From: Pontibacter sp. FD36
GTDB taxonomy: Bacteria > Bacteroidota > Bacteroidia > Cytophagales > Hymenobacteraceae
Assembly (NCBI RefSeq): GCF_015686655.1
Contig: NZ_JADPMP010000005.1
Coordinates: 124,001-188,000, forward strand
Direction: 5' to 3'
Length of the DNA: 64,000 bases
Of the stretch, positions 43,388 through 52,309 are shown piece by piece (the stretch's first letter is position 1; each line of letters opens with the position of its first letter). The notes under the pieces were generated by a model, which made no database searches, was not told the origin of the DNA, and saw only the letters and a program-made list of their open reading frames with translations. The translations under genes and the position numbers were made by a program.

Positions 43388-43783
43388 ATGGAAAGTAAAA
43401 GACAACAGAAGTTTTCGCGCCTTATTCAGAGGGAGTTGGCAGAGATATTCCAACGGGAAGTGCCACACTTGTTCGGCGGAGCCTATATATCGGTAAGCGT
43501 CGTGCGTATGTCGCCTGACCTTGGTTTGGCACGTGTATACCTGAGCGTAATGAACGCCAAAGACGGCATTGAAATGCTCCTGCAGGAACTGCGGGTCAAT
43601 ACCAAAACCATTCGTCATCTGCTAGCCCAGCGCATCAAGAAGCAGGTGCGTGTTATACCCGAGCTTGTATTCTTTCTGGACGATACTGCTGAGTATGCCG
43701 CCAAGATCGACAAGCTGTTTTCCGGCCTGGACATACCACCTGCTCCCGAGGAAGACGAGGAGGACGATACCTATACCCGCTAA
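43388..43783 (+). CDS. rbfA: ribosome-binding factor A
   Basis: 131 aa, KH-like RbfA fold. QKFSRLIQRELAEIFQRE at the N-terminus, VSVVRMSPDLGLARVYLSV, and IRHLLAQRIKKQVRVIPELVFFLDDTAEYAAKID are diagnostic. It binds the 30S subunit during 16S rRNA maturation and in cold adaptation. The C-terminus is an acidic tail (EEDEEDDT). Followed 17 bp later by a methyltransferase gene; a permease of the LolE type lies further on, a gene order I recall from other Bacteroidota. Confidence 0.96.
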   Translation: MESKRQQKFSRLIQRELAEIFQREVPHLFGGAYISVSVVRMSPDLGLARVYLSVMNAKDGIEMLLQELRVNTKTIRHLLAQRIKKQVRVIPELVFFLDDTAEYAAKIDKLFSGLDIPPAPEEDEEDDTYTR

Positions 43784-43800
43784 GAATCAGGAACACCCTT

Positions 43801-44610
43801 ATGCAGTACGATCCGATCAAGCGCGTGCTGGGCGATGTGTTTAACAAGACCCCATTTTTGCGCCGCGTATTTTATAACATGCTGGACCTGCTCCTGCTGC
43901 GTGCCTGGCACGTGCACAAGGAATTGCGCGAGTGGGCTGCCAACCGCAAAAACGAAGAGCAACACATACTGGATGCAGGCTCTGGCTTCGGACAGTATAC
44001 TTACTGGCTCTCCAGTCAGAGTAGCAAATGGAGTATACTGGCTGTCGACGTAAAAGAGGAGCAGATATCTGACAGCAATCGTTTTTTCAGAGCCATAGGC
44101 CGGCAGAACGTGCTGTTTCGCATAGGCGACCTGGTAAAATATCGTGAAGAGAACACCTACGACCTGATTCTTTCAGTAGACGTGATGGAGCATATCCTGG
44201 AAGACGTGGAAGTATTCCGCAACTTTCAGGCGTCACTGGTACCAGGTGGTATGCTGGTTATTTCCACCCCATCTGATCAGGGCGGTTCTGATGTGCATGG
44301 TGACGATGAAACGTCGTTTATAGAAGAGCACGTGCGTGACGGCTATAACATTCAGGAAATTCAGGATAAGCTCTTTTCTGCAGGCTTCAGCAAAGTAGAA
44401 GCGCGCTACTCCTATGGCAAGCCAGGGCAAATCTCATGGCGGCTGTCTATGAAGTACCCGCTCTTGATGCTTAATACGTCCAAAGCCTTTTTTATCCTGC
44501 TGCCATTCTACTACCTGATTACTTTCCCGATAAGCCTTGTGCTGAACTGGGTTGATGTAAACGGCAAGCATGCCTCAGGCACAGGCCTGATCGTGAAGGC
44601 CTGGAAATAA
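43801..44610 (+). CDS. class I SAM-dependent methyltransferase
   Basis: 269 aa. Rossmann methyltransferase with motif I ILDAGSGFGQYTYWLS, an acidic end of beta2 (LAVDVKEEQ), and motif IV-like YDLILSVDVMEHILED. The C-terminal part has two hydrophobic segments (FFILLPFYYLITFPISLVLNW), suggesting membrane association. Substrate unknown; a quinone, lipid or glycan target is plausible from the membrane segment. Sits 17 bp after rbfA. Confidence 0.88.
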   Translation: MQYDPIKRVLGDVFNKTPFLRRVFYNMLDLLLLRAWHVHKELREWAANRKNEEQHILDAGSGFGQYTYWLSSQSSKWSILAVDVKEEQISDSNRFFRAIGRQNVLFRIGDLVKYREENTYDLILSVDVMEHILEDVEVFRNFQASLVPGGMLVISTPSDQGGSDVHGDDETSFIEEHVRDGYNIQEIQDKLFSAGFSKVEARYSYGKPGQISWRLSMKYPLLMLNTSKAFFILLPFYYLITFPISLVLNWVDVNGKHASGTGLIVKAWK

Positions 44611-44629
44611 ATTAAAGAGGTTAATTGTA

Positions 44630-44645
44630 GATTGTTAAATTGTTG
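44630..44645. repeat. dispersed repeat GATTGTTAAATTGTTG, copy A
   Basis: 16 bp identical to 49893-49908 and part of a longer ~24-bp unit (44621-44645) also found at 26305-26322 and inverted at 50200-50223. All copies lie in spacers next to gene ends. Confidence 0.6.
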
Positions 44646-44829
44646 ATCCCGCAAAATGATTAAATTGCTGGAAAGACAGGAAGAGACCAAAGACCTGATT
44701 TCACATCAACAAGGTATAGCAGACCTTAGCTCATTCTAAAGCCTAGACAATTAGAAGAGAGTTGGCAGTCAATGAAATTAATTTTTGTAAGAACAATCAA
44801 CCTTTAGCCCAAGCACCCATACCTGCTAA

Positions 44830-46053
44830 ATGAACGTCCCTTATCTCATAGCGAAGCGTTATTTTTTCTCTAAGAAGAAGAGGAACATCATTAGCATTAT
44901 CTCCAACATTGCCATGATCGGGGTGGCAGTGGGTACGGCAGCCCTTATTATTGTGCTGTCGGTGTTCAATGGCCTCGAAGACCTTATTCGCACGATCTAC
45001 ACCAGCTTCGACCCTAACCTGAAAATATCTGCGGCAGAGGGCAAGTCATTCGAAACGGATACCGAGTTCATGAACCGCATACGCCGCACTCCTGGTGTAG
45101 CGCTGGTGACTGAGGTTATAGAGGACAATGCGCTACTGCGCTACAATGACCGCCAGATGGTGGTGAAGGTCAAGGGTGTGAGTGAAAACTTCTTTGAGCA
45201 GAACCGTATCGGCTCTTCGGTAGTGGAGGGTGACTACAACCTGTATACCAACGACAATTACTACGCGCTGGTAGGCCGGGGCGTTCAGTATCAGCTCTCC
45301 ATCAGGACGAGCAGTCAGTTCACGTACATGCAGTTCCTGTATCCGCGCAATACAAAATTTAACCCACTCAATCCCGAAGGGGCCTTTAAATCACTACAGA
45401 TAACCCCAGGCGGCGTGTTTGCCATCGAACGGCAGTATGACGACGCCTATGTGTTTGTACCCATCCAGTTTGCGGAGGAGTTAATGGAGTACGGTCGGCG
45501 GCGAACCGCCATTGAGATCAAGGTAGAGGATGGTTACCGCATCGAAATAGTGAAACGCTCTTTGCAAAAAGTACTGGGCGAGAGCTTCCTGGTGCAGAAT
45601 AGTGACGAACAGCACACCAGCCTGCTGCGTGCTGTGAAGGTTGAGAAGCTTTTTGTGTTCATCACCTTTGCCTTCATTTTGCTTATAGCCTCGCTCAATA
45701 TCTTCTTCTCCCTCTCCATGCTTGTCATTGATAAGAAGAAGGATATCGCAGTGCTTGCTTCCATGGGCGCCACTAAAGAGCAGATCCGCAACATATTTTT
45801 GATTGAAGGCGCTTTGGTGGCTTTTATCGGGGCGTCCTATGGCCTGTCGCTGGGGATGCTGATTGCCAACCTGCAGCAGACCTTCGGCATTGTTTCGATG
45901 GGTATGGCCACTTCGGTGGTTGATTCCTACCCTGTTAAGCTTAAATTGATGGACTTTGTGCTGACGGGTGCCGCCATCATAATCATCACCATGCTGGTGT
46001 CTATACGTCCGGCTCGCAAAGCTGCAGCCATGTCCGTGCGGGACAACCTGTAA
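44830..46053 (+). CDS. ABC transporter permease, LolE/FtsX type
   Basis: 407 aa. MacB-like topology: an N-terminal helix after the typical IAKRYFFSKKKRNIISIISNIAMIGVAVGTAALIIVLSVFNG start, a large periplasmic domain (~45-265), then three helices (FVFITFAFILLIASLNIFFSLSMLVI..., ALVAFIGASYGLSLGML, IIIITMLVSIRPA). Matches the LolC/E group that releases lipoproteins from the inner membrane. No ATPase gene is adjacent; LolD is probably encoded elsewhere, as is usual here. Separate transcript after a 219-bp spacer. Confidence 0.92.
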   Translation: MNVPYLIAKRYFFSKKKRNIISIISNIAMIGVAVGTAALIIVLSVFNGLEDLIRTIYTSFDPNLKISAAEGKSFETDTEFMNRIRRTPGVALVTEVIEDNALLRYNDRQMVVKVKGVSENFFEQNRIGSSVVEGDYNLYTNDNYYALVGRGVQYQLSIRTSSQFTYMQFLYPRNTKFNPLNPEGAFKSLQITPGGVFAIERQYDDAYVFVPIQFAEELMEYGRRRTAIEIKVEDGYRIEIVKRSLQKVLGESFLVQNSDEQHTSLLRAVKVEKLFVFITFAFILLIASLNIFFSLSMLVIDKKKDIAVLASMGATKEQIRNIFLIEGALVAFIGASYGLSLGMLIANLQQTFGIVSMGMATSVVDSYPVKLKLMDFVLTGAAIIIITMLVSIRPARKAAAMSVRDNL

Positions 46054-46094
46054 GGTATAGACTCCGCCCTTTTTCACGCTTCACGCTACTTGTC

Positions 46095-46784
46095 TTGAGA
46101 GCTCTTCCACTGTTTTCTTTAGTCCTCCTGCTTGGCTGCTCTTCAACCGAAACCGATACCTCGACAGAGGAAACTGCAGCAGGTATAGCGCCGGCCGAAA
46201 CAGAGGCCCATACCGTAACTCGAAGCAAAGTCCCTTTTTTGTGGCGTGAGCAGGTATACGATGTCAGCCTGCAGGACTCTATTAGCAGCATCACAATTGA
46301 TCAGAAGCTGGCCGAGGAGCTGACTGATGCCGAGCGGGCAGCGTTAGGCTATGTTGCCACCTTTATCGGCAGTGAGTGTGACTGGGATGGCATAGCTAAC
46401 CCGGAATTCAGCAACCTGAAATGCAAGGCCCTATCTGCATTGAAGTTGGGTTACCAGTGCTCCAATGAGCATCTGGGCTTTCTGCAGCACTGGTTCCGGA
46501 ACGACCAGGAAGTGCTGGCACAGTTGGCTTCCTGCCCCCGTATACCTTTTACTGCTTCAAGCCAGCAATCTTTCAATTATATATACCTGACTAGCCAAGG
46601 CGATACGATCAAAGTGTGGTTCAGCGCAGGCGGTGTGAATCTGCCTATGAATGCTGCCTGGGATTGGACGGAGGAAAATGTTTTCCTGGCTCAGGATGAT
46701 GCGATTAGCCTGGTAAGAGCAGACAAATCACAGGTGATCAGAAGCGAGCTTAAATCTGATGAGGAGTTTCAGAGCGCTATCTAA
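46095..46784 (+). CDS. hypothetical lipoprotein
   Basis: 229 aa starting at TTG 46095 (no ATG in frame upstream). Lipoprotein signal with LLLG-C15, then a Ser/Thr/Glu-rich linker. The mature part has paired cysteines (SECDW...LKCKALS...YQC...ASC) and no family I recognise (IDQKLAEELTDAERAALGYVATFIGSECDWDG). Likely periplasmic or outer membrane. 41 bp after the LolE-like permease on the same strand, so possibly co-transcribed. Confidence 0.72.
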   Translation: MRALPLFSLVLLLGCSSTETDTSTEETAAGIAPAETEAHTVTRSKVPFLWREQVYDVSLQDSISSITIDQKLAEELTDAERAALGYVATFIGSECDWDGIANPEFSNLKCKALSALKLGYQCSNEHLGFLQHWFRNDQEVLAQLASCPRIPFTASSQQSFNYIYLTSQGDTIKVWFSAGGVNLPMNAAWDWTEENVFLAQDDAISLVRADKSQVIRSELKSDEEFQSAI

Positions 46785-46923
46785 TATATGCTTAACACTA
46801 TATATTGAGATTAAAAGTCTTTAATGTGTTATTGCGTGTAATTATATACTGAAAATATAAAAATAGTTTGATTTGCGGCGGTAATTTCAAGAGTGCAAGG
46901 TAGGAAATCAGGAGTTTTGGGAG

Positions 46924-46931
46924 TAAATTTG
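46924..46931 (+). promoter_or_regulatory. -7 element TAAATTTG
   Basis: Exact TAnnTTTG, 21 nt before the SNF2 ATG; no good -33. Confidence 0.5.
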
Positions 46932-46952
46932 AAGTCCTAAAATTGTACTTGT

Positions 46953-49886
46953 ATGAAAGTATACACCACACAGCCGTTTCAGGTAATCTATTCGTTGTTT
47001 GAACACGAATACCTGGGATACCTGTTCGAATCTTTTGTGGTGCAGATCAATACCAAGGGGCAGCTGACTTTACAGCACCAGAATATTTCTGCCAAAAACG
47101 CCGATGAATTTGCTTCCCGTCTCGATGACAAAGATTTCAAGCTAATTGCTTTGATCGATCAGATCCAGCAGGACGCTGTACTGAAAAAATTCTCTCCCAA
47201 GAAGCTATCTCCTGCTGATTTTTTCCTGAAGGTATACGACCCAGAAAAGGGCGATAAAAACATGCAGGAGGCGATCAGCCATTACATACAGGTGCGCATG
47301 GGCAAAATTCTGGCAATGCTCGAGGACCGGCGCACGTTCATCATGGGTAAAGACGGTGACCCTGCCTGGAAAGAGATTCAGGTGGCGGCTGACAAGGCGA
47401 CTGTGCGCTTTCACTTACACCGAAACGAAGACAATACCCACTACTACCCTACCATCAAATACAAAGGCGAAAAGCTGAACTTCCAGTACCGCAATGCTGC
47501 CCTGATCTGCTACGAGCCTGCGTGGCTGATGCTGGATGGGGTGGTTTATAGTTTTGAGAATGGCATTGATGGCAAAAAGCTACAGCCCTTCCTGAATAAG
47601 AAGTTTATTCTGATTCCACGATCGGTAGAGGAGAATTACTACCGTAAGTTCGTGACCTCCCTGGTGGAGTCCTTTGACGTGAAACCAAACGGCTTTGAGA
47701 TCAAACCGCAGGAGTTTCGGCCTAAGCCTCATCTGAACTTCTCTGAGATCAAGTCGGCTGAGGTGTCTGCGCTGCTGAGCAACGGAGGCAGTGAGGCGAG
47801 CAAAGTGGATAAGGCTGCCGCGGCCGACAAGATACTGTTTAACCTGTCGTTCAGGTATGGCGACCACATGGTAGAGGCCCAGGATGCCAAGCGCATCAGT
47901 GTGAGCATGGAAAAGACGGAGGATTCCTACATTTTCCATAAGCTGATACGTGATGCAGTGCACGAAAAGCAGTACGTAAAAGAGCTTGCCAATCGTGAGT
48001 TGGAAGTGAAGAACGGACAGGCTGTGCTGGATAAAGGCGCTGCTTTCTCATGGCTCAACAACAACCTGCAGGCGCTGGAGGAACTAGGGTTTACGGTGGA
48101 GCAGTCTGAGAAAAGCGGTAAAAACTATTTTATAGGTGAGATCTCTGTAAATGTAGGTATAACCGAAAACAACGACTGGTTCGACATTTATGGAACGGTG
48201 CGTTTCGGCGAATTCGAAATTCCTTTTATCAAGCTCAAAAACCATATCCTGACCCGCAACAACGAGTACCTGTTGCCAAACGGGCAGGTGGCCATTATAC
48301 CTGAAGAGTGGTTCACGCAGTATATCGAGCTGTTTGCCTTCTCGGAAGGCGAACACCAGCTTACGCTGCGCAAGCACCACATGGCGCTAGTAAACGACCT
48401 GCAGAACGGTAATCTGGCGCAGGTAACGATGACGCGCAAGTTGGAGAAGCTGCGTGAGTTTGGCGAAATAGAAGACAAGCCTTTGCCAGCTGGCTTCCAG
48501 GGTGAGCTGCGTCCTTATCAGAAGGCAGGATACAACTGGCTGCACTTTGTAAAGGACTACAAGTTTGGTGGTTGCCTGGCTGATGACATGGGCTTGGGTA
48601 AGACCGTGCAGACCTTAGCTATGCTGCAGCACCGCAAAGAGAACGGCGCCGAATCGGCCTCCCTGCTGGTGATGCCAACTTCACTGATCTACAACTGGCT
48701 GAACGAGGCACAGAAGTTTACGCCGGAATTGCGCATCCTGACTTACACGGGTACTTACCGCGACAAAAACGTGGAGCAGTTCAAGGACTATGACCTGATA
48801 CTGACCTCCTACGGCATAGTGCGCCTCGATACGGAACTGCTCAAGACCTATTACTTCGACTACATTATACTGGACGAGTCACAGGCTATCAAAAACCCTG
48901 ACTCTAATACCTCTAAGGCAGTACGCTCACTCAAATCGCGTCACCGCTTGATCCTGACAGGTACGCCGGTTGAGAATAGCACCATGGACCTGTGGTCGCA
49001 AATGTCGTTCATCAACCCGGGCTTGCTGGGCAATCAGCACTTCTTCCGAAATGAGTTCCTGAAGCCGATCGAGAAGGAGAAGGACGAGCACAAGACACGC
49101 CGACTGCACGCGCTGATCAAGCCTTTTATTCTACGCAGGCATAAGTCGCAGGTGGCCCGTGAGCTGCCGCCGAAGATTGAGCACACCACTTTCTGCAAAA
49201 TGACGGAGGAGCAGGAGCATGCCTACGAAGAAACAAAGTCGTATTACCGCAACAAAATCCTGACTAACCTGGAGGAAAACGGGCCGGGCAATACACAGTT
49301 TATGCTCTTGCAGGGTCTGATGAAGCTCCGCCAGATTGCCAATCACCCTTCCATGACCGATCCAAGCTATGAAGGGGAGTCGGGTAAGCTGAAAGAGGTG
49401 ATGCGCATGACCAAGAGTATAGTGGCCAAGGGACACAAAGTGCTTATCTTCAGTCAATTCGTGAAACATCTGGAAATCATACGGCAGGTACTGAATGAAA
49501 AGGAGATCACCTACGCATACCTGGACGGCAACACCAAAAACCGCCAGCAGCAGGTAGAGCTTTTCCAGAATGATCCAAGCATACAGGTGTTCCTGATCTC
49601 ACTGAAAGCCGGTGGTGTGGGCCTAAATCTAACCGCCGCTGACTATGTGTTTATCCTGGACCCGTGGTGGAACCCGGCTGTTGAGGCGCAAGCCGTGGAC
49701 CGTGCCCATCGTATCGGGCAGCAGAACAAGGTATTTACTTACAAGTTCATCACCAAAGACACTGTAGAGGAAAAGATCCTGGCCCTGCAGAACCGTAAGA
49801 TTCAACTCGTAACCGATCTGATCAGTACGGATGAAAACATCATCAAGAGCCTGACAAAAGAAGATATTGACAATCTGTTGAGTTAA
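46953..49886 (+). CDS. SNF2-family DNA/RNA helicase-like ATPase
   Basis: 977 aa. The N-terminal half (~1-500) is mostly helical/beta without strong motifs, as in bacterial SNF2 proteins. The C-terminal half is a Swi2/Snf2 motor: DDMGLGKTVQTLAML (Walker A, K550), DESQAIKNP, LTGTPVENS, then the helicase C domain with VFLISLKAGGVGLNLTAADYVFILDPWWNPAVEAQAVDRAHRIGQ. Likely a transcription-associated RNA polymerase recycling or DNA remodelling motor. No SWIM zinc finger seen. Its length is usual for Bacteroidota members. Own promoter, monocistronic. Confidence 0.95.
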   Translation: MKVYTTQPFQVIYSLFEHEYLGYLFESFVVQINTKGQLTLQHQNISAKNADEFASRLDDKDFKLIALIDQIQQDAVLKKFSPKKLSPADFFLKVYDPEKGDKNMQEAISHYIQVRMGKILAMLEDRRTFIMGKDGDPAWKEIQVAADKATVRFHLHRNEDNTHYYPTIKYKGEKLNFQYRNAALICYEPAWLMLDGVVYSFENGIDGKKLQPFLNKKFILIPRSVEENYYRKFVTSLVESFDVKPNGFEIKPQEFRPKPHLNFSEIKSAEVSALLSNGGSEASKVDKAAAADKILFNLSFRYGDHMVEAQDAKRISVSMEKTEDSYIFHKLIRDAVHEKQYVKELANRELEVKNGQAVLDKGAAFSWLNNNLQALEELGFTVEQSEKSGKNYFIGEISVNVGITENNDWFDIYGTVRFGEFEIPFIKLKNHILTRNNEYLLPNGQVAIIPEEWFTQYIELFAFSEGEHQLTLRKHHMALVNDLQNGNLAQVTMTRKLEKLREFGEIEDKPLPAGFQGELRPYQKAGYNWLHFVKDYKFGGCLADDMGLGKTVQTLAMLQHRKENGAESASLLVMPTSLIYNWLNEAQKFTPELRILTYTGTYRDKNVEQFKDYDLILTSYGIVRLDTELLKTYYFDYIILDESQAIKNPDSNTSKAVRSLKSRHRLILTGTPVENSTMDLWSQMSFINPGLLGNQHFFRNEFLKPIEKEKDEHKTRRLHALIKPFILRRHKSQVARELPPKIEHTTFCKMTEEQEHAYEETKSYYRNKILTNLEENGPGNTQFMLLQGLMKLRQIANHPSMTDPSYEGESGKLKEVMRMTKSIVAKGHKVLIFSQFVKHLEIIRQVLNEKEITYAYLDGNTKNRQQQVELFQNDPSIQVFLISLKAGGVGLNLTAADYVFILDPWWNPAVEAQAVDRAHRIGQQNKVFTYKFITKDTVEEKILALQNRKIQLVTDLISTDENIIKSLTKEDIDNLLS

Positions 49887-49892
49887 ACAATT

Positions 49893-49908
49893 GATTGTTA
49901 AATTGTTG
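49893..49908. repeat. dispersed repeat GATTGTTAAATTGTTG, copy B
   Basis: Identical over 16 bp to 44630-44645; starts 7 nt after the helicase stop. Confidence 0.6.
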
Positions 49909-50055
49909 GTTCGATAGCGAATGATTTTGCCAAAGCCGCAGCATGAACCGTGTTGTGGCTTTTGTTTTAGAACAGGTATAAACCTTTGGGGTAAAACTGG
50001 GTTTGAGTGAAAGATATGCCTGTACCACCTAGGGTCGTTGCAATTTATCCTTTCT

Positions 50056-50129
50056 GTCATCCTGGAAGAATCTTGGTCGCATTTACTAAAGGCTTATCAT
50101 CCCTCCGCCCAGGTTTCTTTCTGAATGAC
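50056..50129. repeat. small element with inverted ends (MITE/REP-like), copy 1
   Basis: Begins GTCATCCTGGAAGAATCTTG and ends with an inverted version of it (16 of 21 bases match), 74 bp in all. A related element at 58396-58504 shares 18 of 21 bases of one end with it. Confidence 0.55.
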
Positions 50130-50199
50130 AATGATTTTAAAGTATGCTTTTTTAAAATGAAATAACTCTGCCCTAAAAAGAAAGGTTAGCCAGAGAACG

Positions 50200-50223
50200 A
50201 ACAATTTAACCATCAACAATTAA
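50200..50223. repeat. dispersed repeat, copy D (inverted)
   Basis: On the minus strand it matches the 24-bp unit at 44621-44644 with two mismatches; it touches the start codon of the SRPBCC-like gene (50227). Confidence 0.55.
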
Positions 50224-50226
50224 AAA

Positions 50227-50676
50227 ATGCGCCTCCACCTGAATACGATAGTACAGCAAGACTTTATGAGCGTTTTTAATGCTTTTGACGAGCAGCTGTT
50301 TCGGGAGTTGGCTCCGCCCTACCCGCGGCTGAAGCTGCTGCGGTTTGATGGCAGTGCTCCTGGTGACGTGGTGGAGGTAGAGCTGCAGACAGGTATAAAG
50401 TCCTTTCGCTGGACCAGCCTGATCACGGAGCGGAAGATAACGGATACAGCTGCCTGGTTTGTGGACGAAGGCCAGGAAGTGCCCCCGCCCCTCCGCAGCT
50501 GGCGACACAAGCATTTGGTAACAGAGCTGGGCAGTGGCGCCATGATACACGACATCATCGACTATAGCTCAGGGTATAAAGCACTCGACTTGTTGCTTTA
50601 CCCGCTCATGCTGGCTGGCTTTGGCATGCGCGGGCCGGTTTACAGAAGGCTATTCAGACAGGTAGAGCTTGGCTGA
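50227..50676 (+). CDS. SRPBCC-like ligand-binding protein
   Basis: 149 aa with START/SRPBCC-type alternation: MRLHLNTIVQQDFMSVFNAFDEQLFREL, a cap helix, then strands VVEVELQTGI, RWTSLITERKITDTAAWFVDEGQEVP, LRSWRHKHLVTELGSGAMIHDIIDYSSG, and a C-terminal helix. The family has a hydrophobic pocket. It lies directly before the carotenoid desaturase and hydratase genes, so a role in binding a carotenoid or other isoprenoid is suggested by context only. Confidence 0.82.
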   Translation: MRLHLNTIVQQDFMSVFNAFDEQLFRELAPPYPRLKLLRFDGSAPGDVVEVELQTGIKSFRWTSLITERKITDTAAWFVDEGQEVPPPLRSWRHKHLVTELGSGAMIHDIIDYSSGYKALDLLLYPLMLAGFGMRGPVYRRLFRQVELG

Positions 50677-50812
50677 GCCTCAGGTATAGACAAGCGCCGG
50701 AGGTATAGGTCCACAACGGGATCAGCCCTATAGTAAAGAGTCAAATCATTAAAACCTTTGCTATACCCTTTCAGTTAAGTGCAGAGAAGAAATAATCTCC
50801 TTAAATTAGAGT

Positions 50813-52309
50813 ATGACAAAAGCGGCCATCATCGGTTCAGGTATAGGGGGCATCGCCACGGCTATCAGGCTGGCGGTGAAAGGCTATGATGTGACGGTGT
50901 TTGAGGCCAACGCTTCATTTGGGGGCAAAATGCACCAGTTCGACCTGCAGGGCTATCGCTTTGATGCCGGGCCTTCGCTGTTCACGCTGCCGCACCTGGT
51001 CGACGAACTCTTCACTTTGGCTGGTCGCAACCCTACCGATTACTTCACCTATACCCGTCTCGACCCGATCACGCACTACTTCTGGCCTGATGGCAGCCGT
51101 CTGAGAGCCTACGCCGATGCCGAGACCTTTGCGAGTGAGGCAGAGCAACAACTGGGTGTAAAGGCGCAGGATGTACGGGATGTGCTGGCCAAAAGTGCCC
51201 GGCTTTATAAAGGGACCGCTGATACTTTTCTGCACAAGTCGCTTCACAAGGCCAGTACCTATCTGAGCGCCGATTTGCTCAAGGCGCTGGGTTGTCTGTC
51301 TGACCTAGGGCTGACGACAACTATGCACGACGCTAATGCCAGGCTATTTGATGACTCTCGATTTGTGCAGCTGCTCGACCGCTTTGCCACCTATAACGGC
51401 TCTGACCCCTACCAGGCGCCGGGTACACTCAATCTGATTCCGCATCTGGAGCACAACATCGGTGCCTTCTATCCGAAAGGAGGCATTTACAGCATCGCCG
51501 CTAGTCTGGTAAAGCTGGCAGAGGAGCTGGGTGTAACCTTCAGGTATAACGAACGGGTGGAGCGGATTATCACCCAAAATGGCAAAGCAACAGGTATAGA
51601 AACCAGCTCGGGCAGGTATAGCGCCGAGGTGGTAGTGAGCAACATGGATGTGGTGCCGACTTACCGCCGCTTGCTGCCCGACCAGCCTGCTCCGGAGCAA
51701 ACGCTACAGCAGCCGCGCTCCAGCTCTGCATTGATCTACTACTGGGGTATAGCTCGTGAGTTTCCGGAGCTGCACCTGCACAACATTTTCTTTAGCCAGG
51801 ACTATAAGCAAGAGTTTGAGCACATTTTCCGGCACAAGTCCATCAGCCCGGACCCGACCGTGTATGTGAACATCACCTCCAAAATGGAAAAGAGTGATGC
51901 CCCGGCAGGTTCTGAGAACTGGTTTGTGATGGTGAACGTGCCGCACCACCAGGGGCAGGACTGGGAGCAGCTCATCAACACTACCCGCCAGGCCGTGACT
52001 AATAAGCTGAGTCGCATGTTACAGACAGATCTGCAACAGGTGATTGCCTGCGAACAAGTGTTGGACCCGCTGCTGATTGAGCAGCAGACTTCATCGTATG
52101 CGGGGGCGCTCTACGGCAGCAGCTCCAACAACCGCATGGCGGCATTTCTGCGGCACCCGAACTTCAGCTCAAAACTCAAGGGGCTTTACTTCTGCGGGGG
52201 CAGCGTGCATCCTGGGGGAGGCATACCACTCTGCCTGCTTTCTGCCCGTATAGTAGGAGATCTTTTGCCTGTCGTAACACCTGCTAACAAATCTAAACAG
52301 CATGCCTGA
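50813..52309 (+). CDS. crtD: carotenoid desaturase of CrtI/CrtD family
   Basis: 498 aa. N-terminal FAD-binding dinucleotide motif GSGIGGIATAIRLAVKGYDVTVFEA (8-32), the GGKMHQFDLQGYRFDAGPSLFT block typical of CrtI, and the C-terminal GLYFCGGSVHPGGGIPLCLLSA FAD motif are present. Members of this branch desaturate C-3,4 of hydroxylated carotenes (CrtD). The next gene, cruF, overlaps it by 8 bp and encodes the matching hydratase, which favours CrtD over phytoene desaturase. Several AGGTATA motifs lie in this gene, three of them within 51540-51620. Confidence 0.87.
   Translation: MTKAAIIGSGIGGIATAIRLAVKGYDVTVFEANASFGGKMHQFDLQGYRFDAGPSLFTLPHLVDELFTLAGRNPTDYFTYTRLDPITHYFWPDGSRLRAYADAETFASEAEQQLGVKAQDVRDVLAKSARLYKGTADTFLHKSLHKASTYLSADLLKALGCLSDLGLTTTMHDANARLFDDSRFVQLLDRFATYNGSDPYQAPGTLNLIPHLEHNIGAFYPKGGIYSIAASLVKLAEELGVTFRYNERVERIITQNGKATGIETSSGRYSAEVVVSNMDVVPTYRRLLPDQPAPEQTLQQPRSSSALIYYWGIAREFPELHLHNIFFSQDYKQEFEHIFRHKSISPDPTVYVNITSKMEKSDAPAGSENWFVMVNVPHHQGQDWEQLINTTRQAVTNKLSRMLQTDLQQVIACEQVLDPLLIEQQTSSYAGALYGSSSNNRMAAFLRHPNFSSKLKGLYFCGGSVHPGGGIPLCLLSARIVGDLLPVVTPANKSKQHA

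Larger units (their letters stand above)
49887..50226. other. spacer with two repeat types
   Basis: 340 bp, no coding frame supported (a minus-strand frame 49629-50060 overlaps the helicase gene end and is a shadow). It holds two copies of a short GATTGTTAAATTGTTG-type repeat (one inverted) and a 74-bp element with inverted ends at 50056-50129. Confidence 0.65.

Noticed and set aside
45481..46077. Minus-strand 198-aa open frame under the LolE-like permease gene
   Set aside because: Fully overlaps the permease frame, His/Gln/Arg-rich shadow composition, no start signals.
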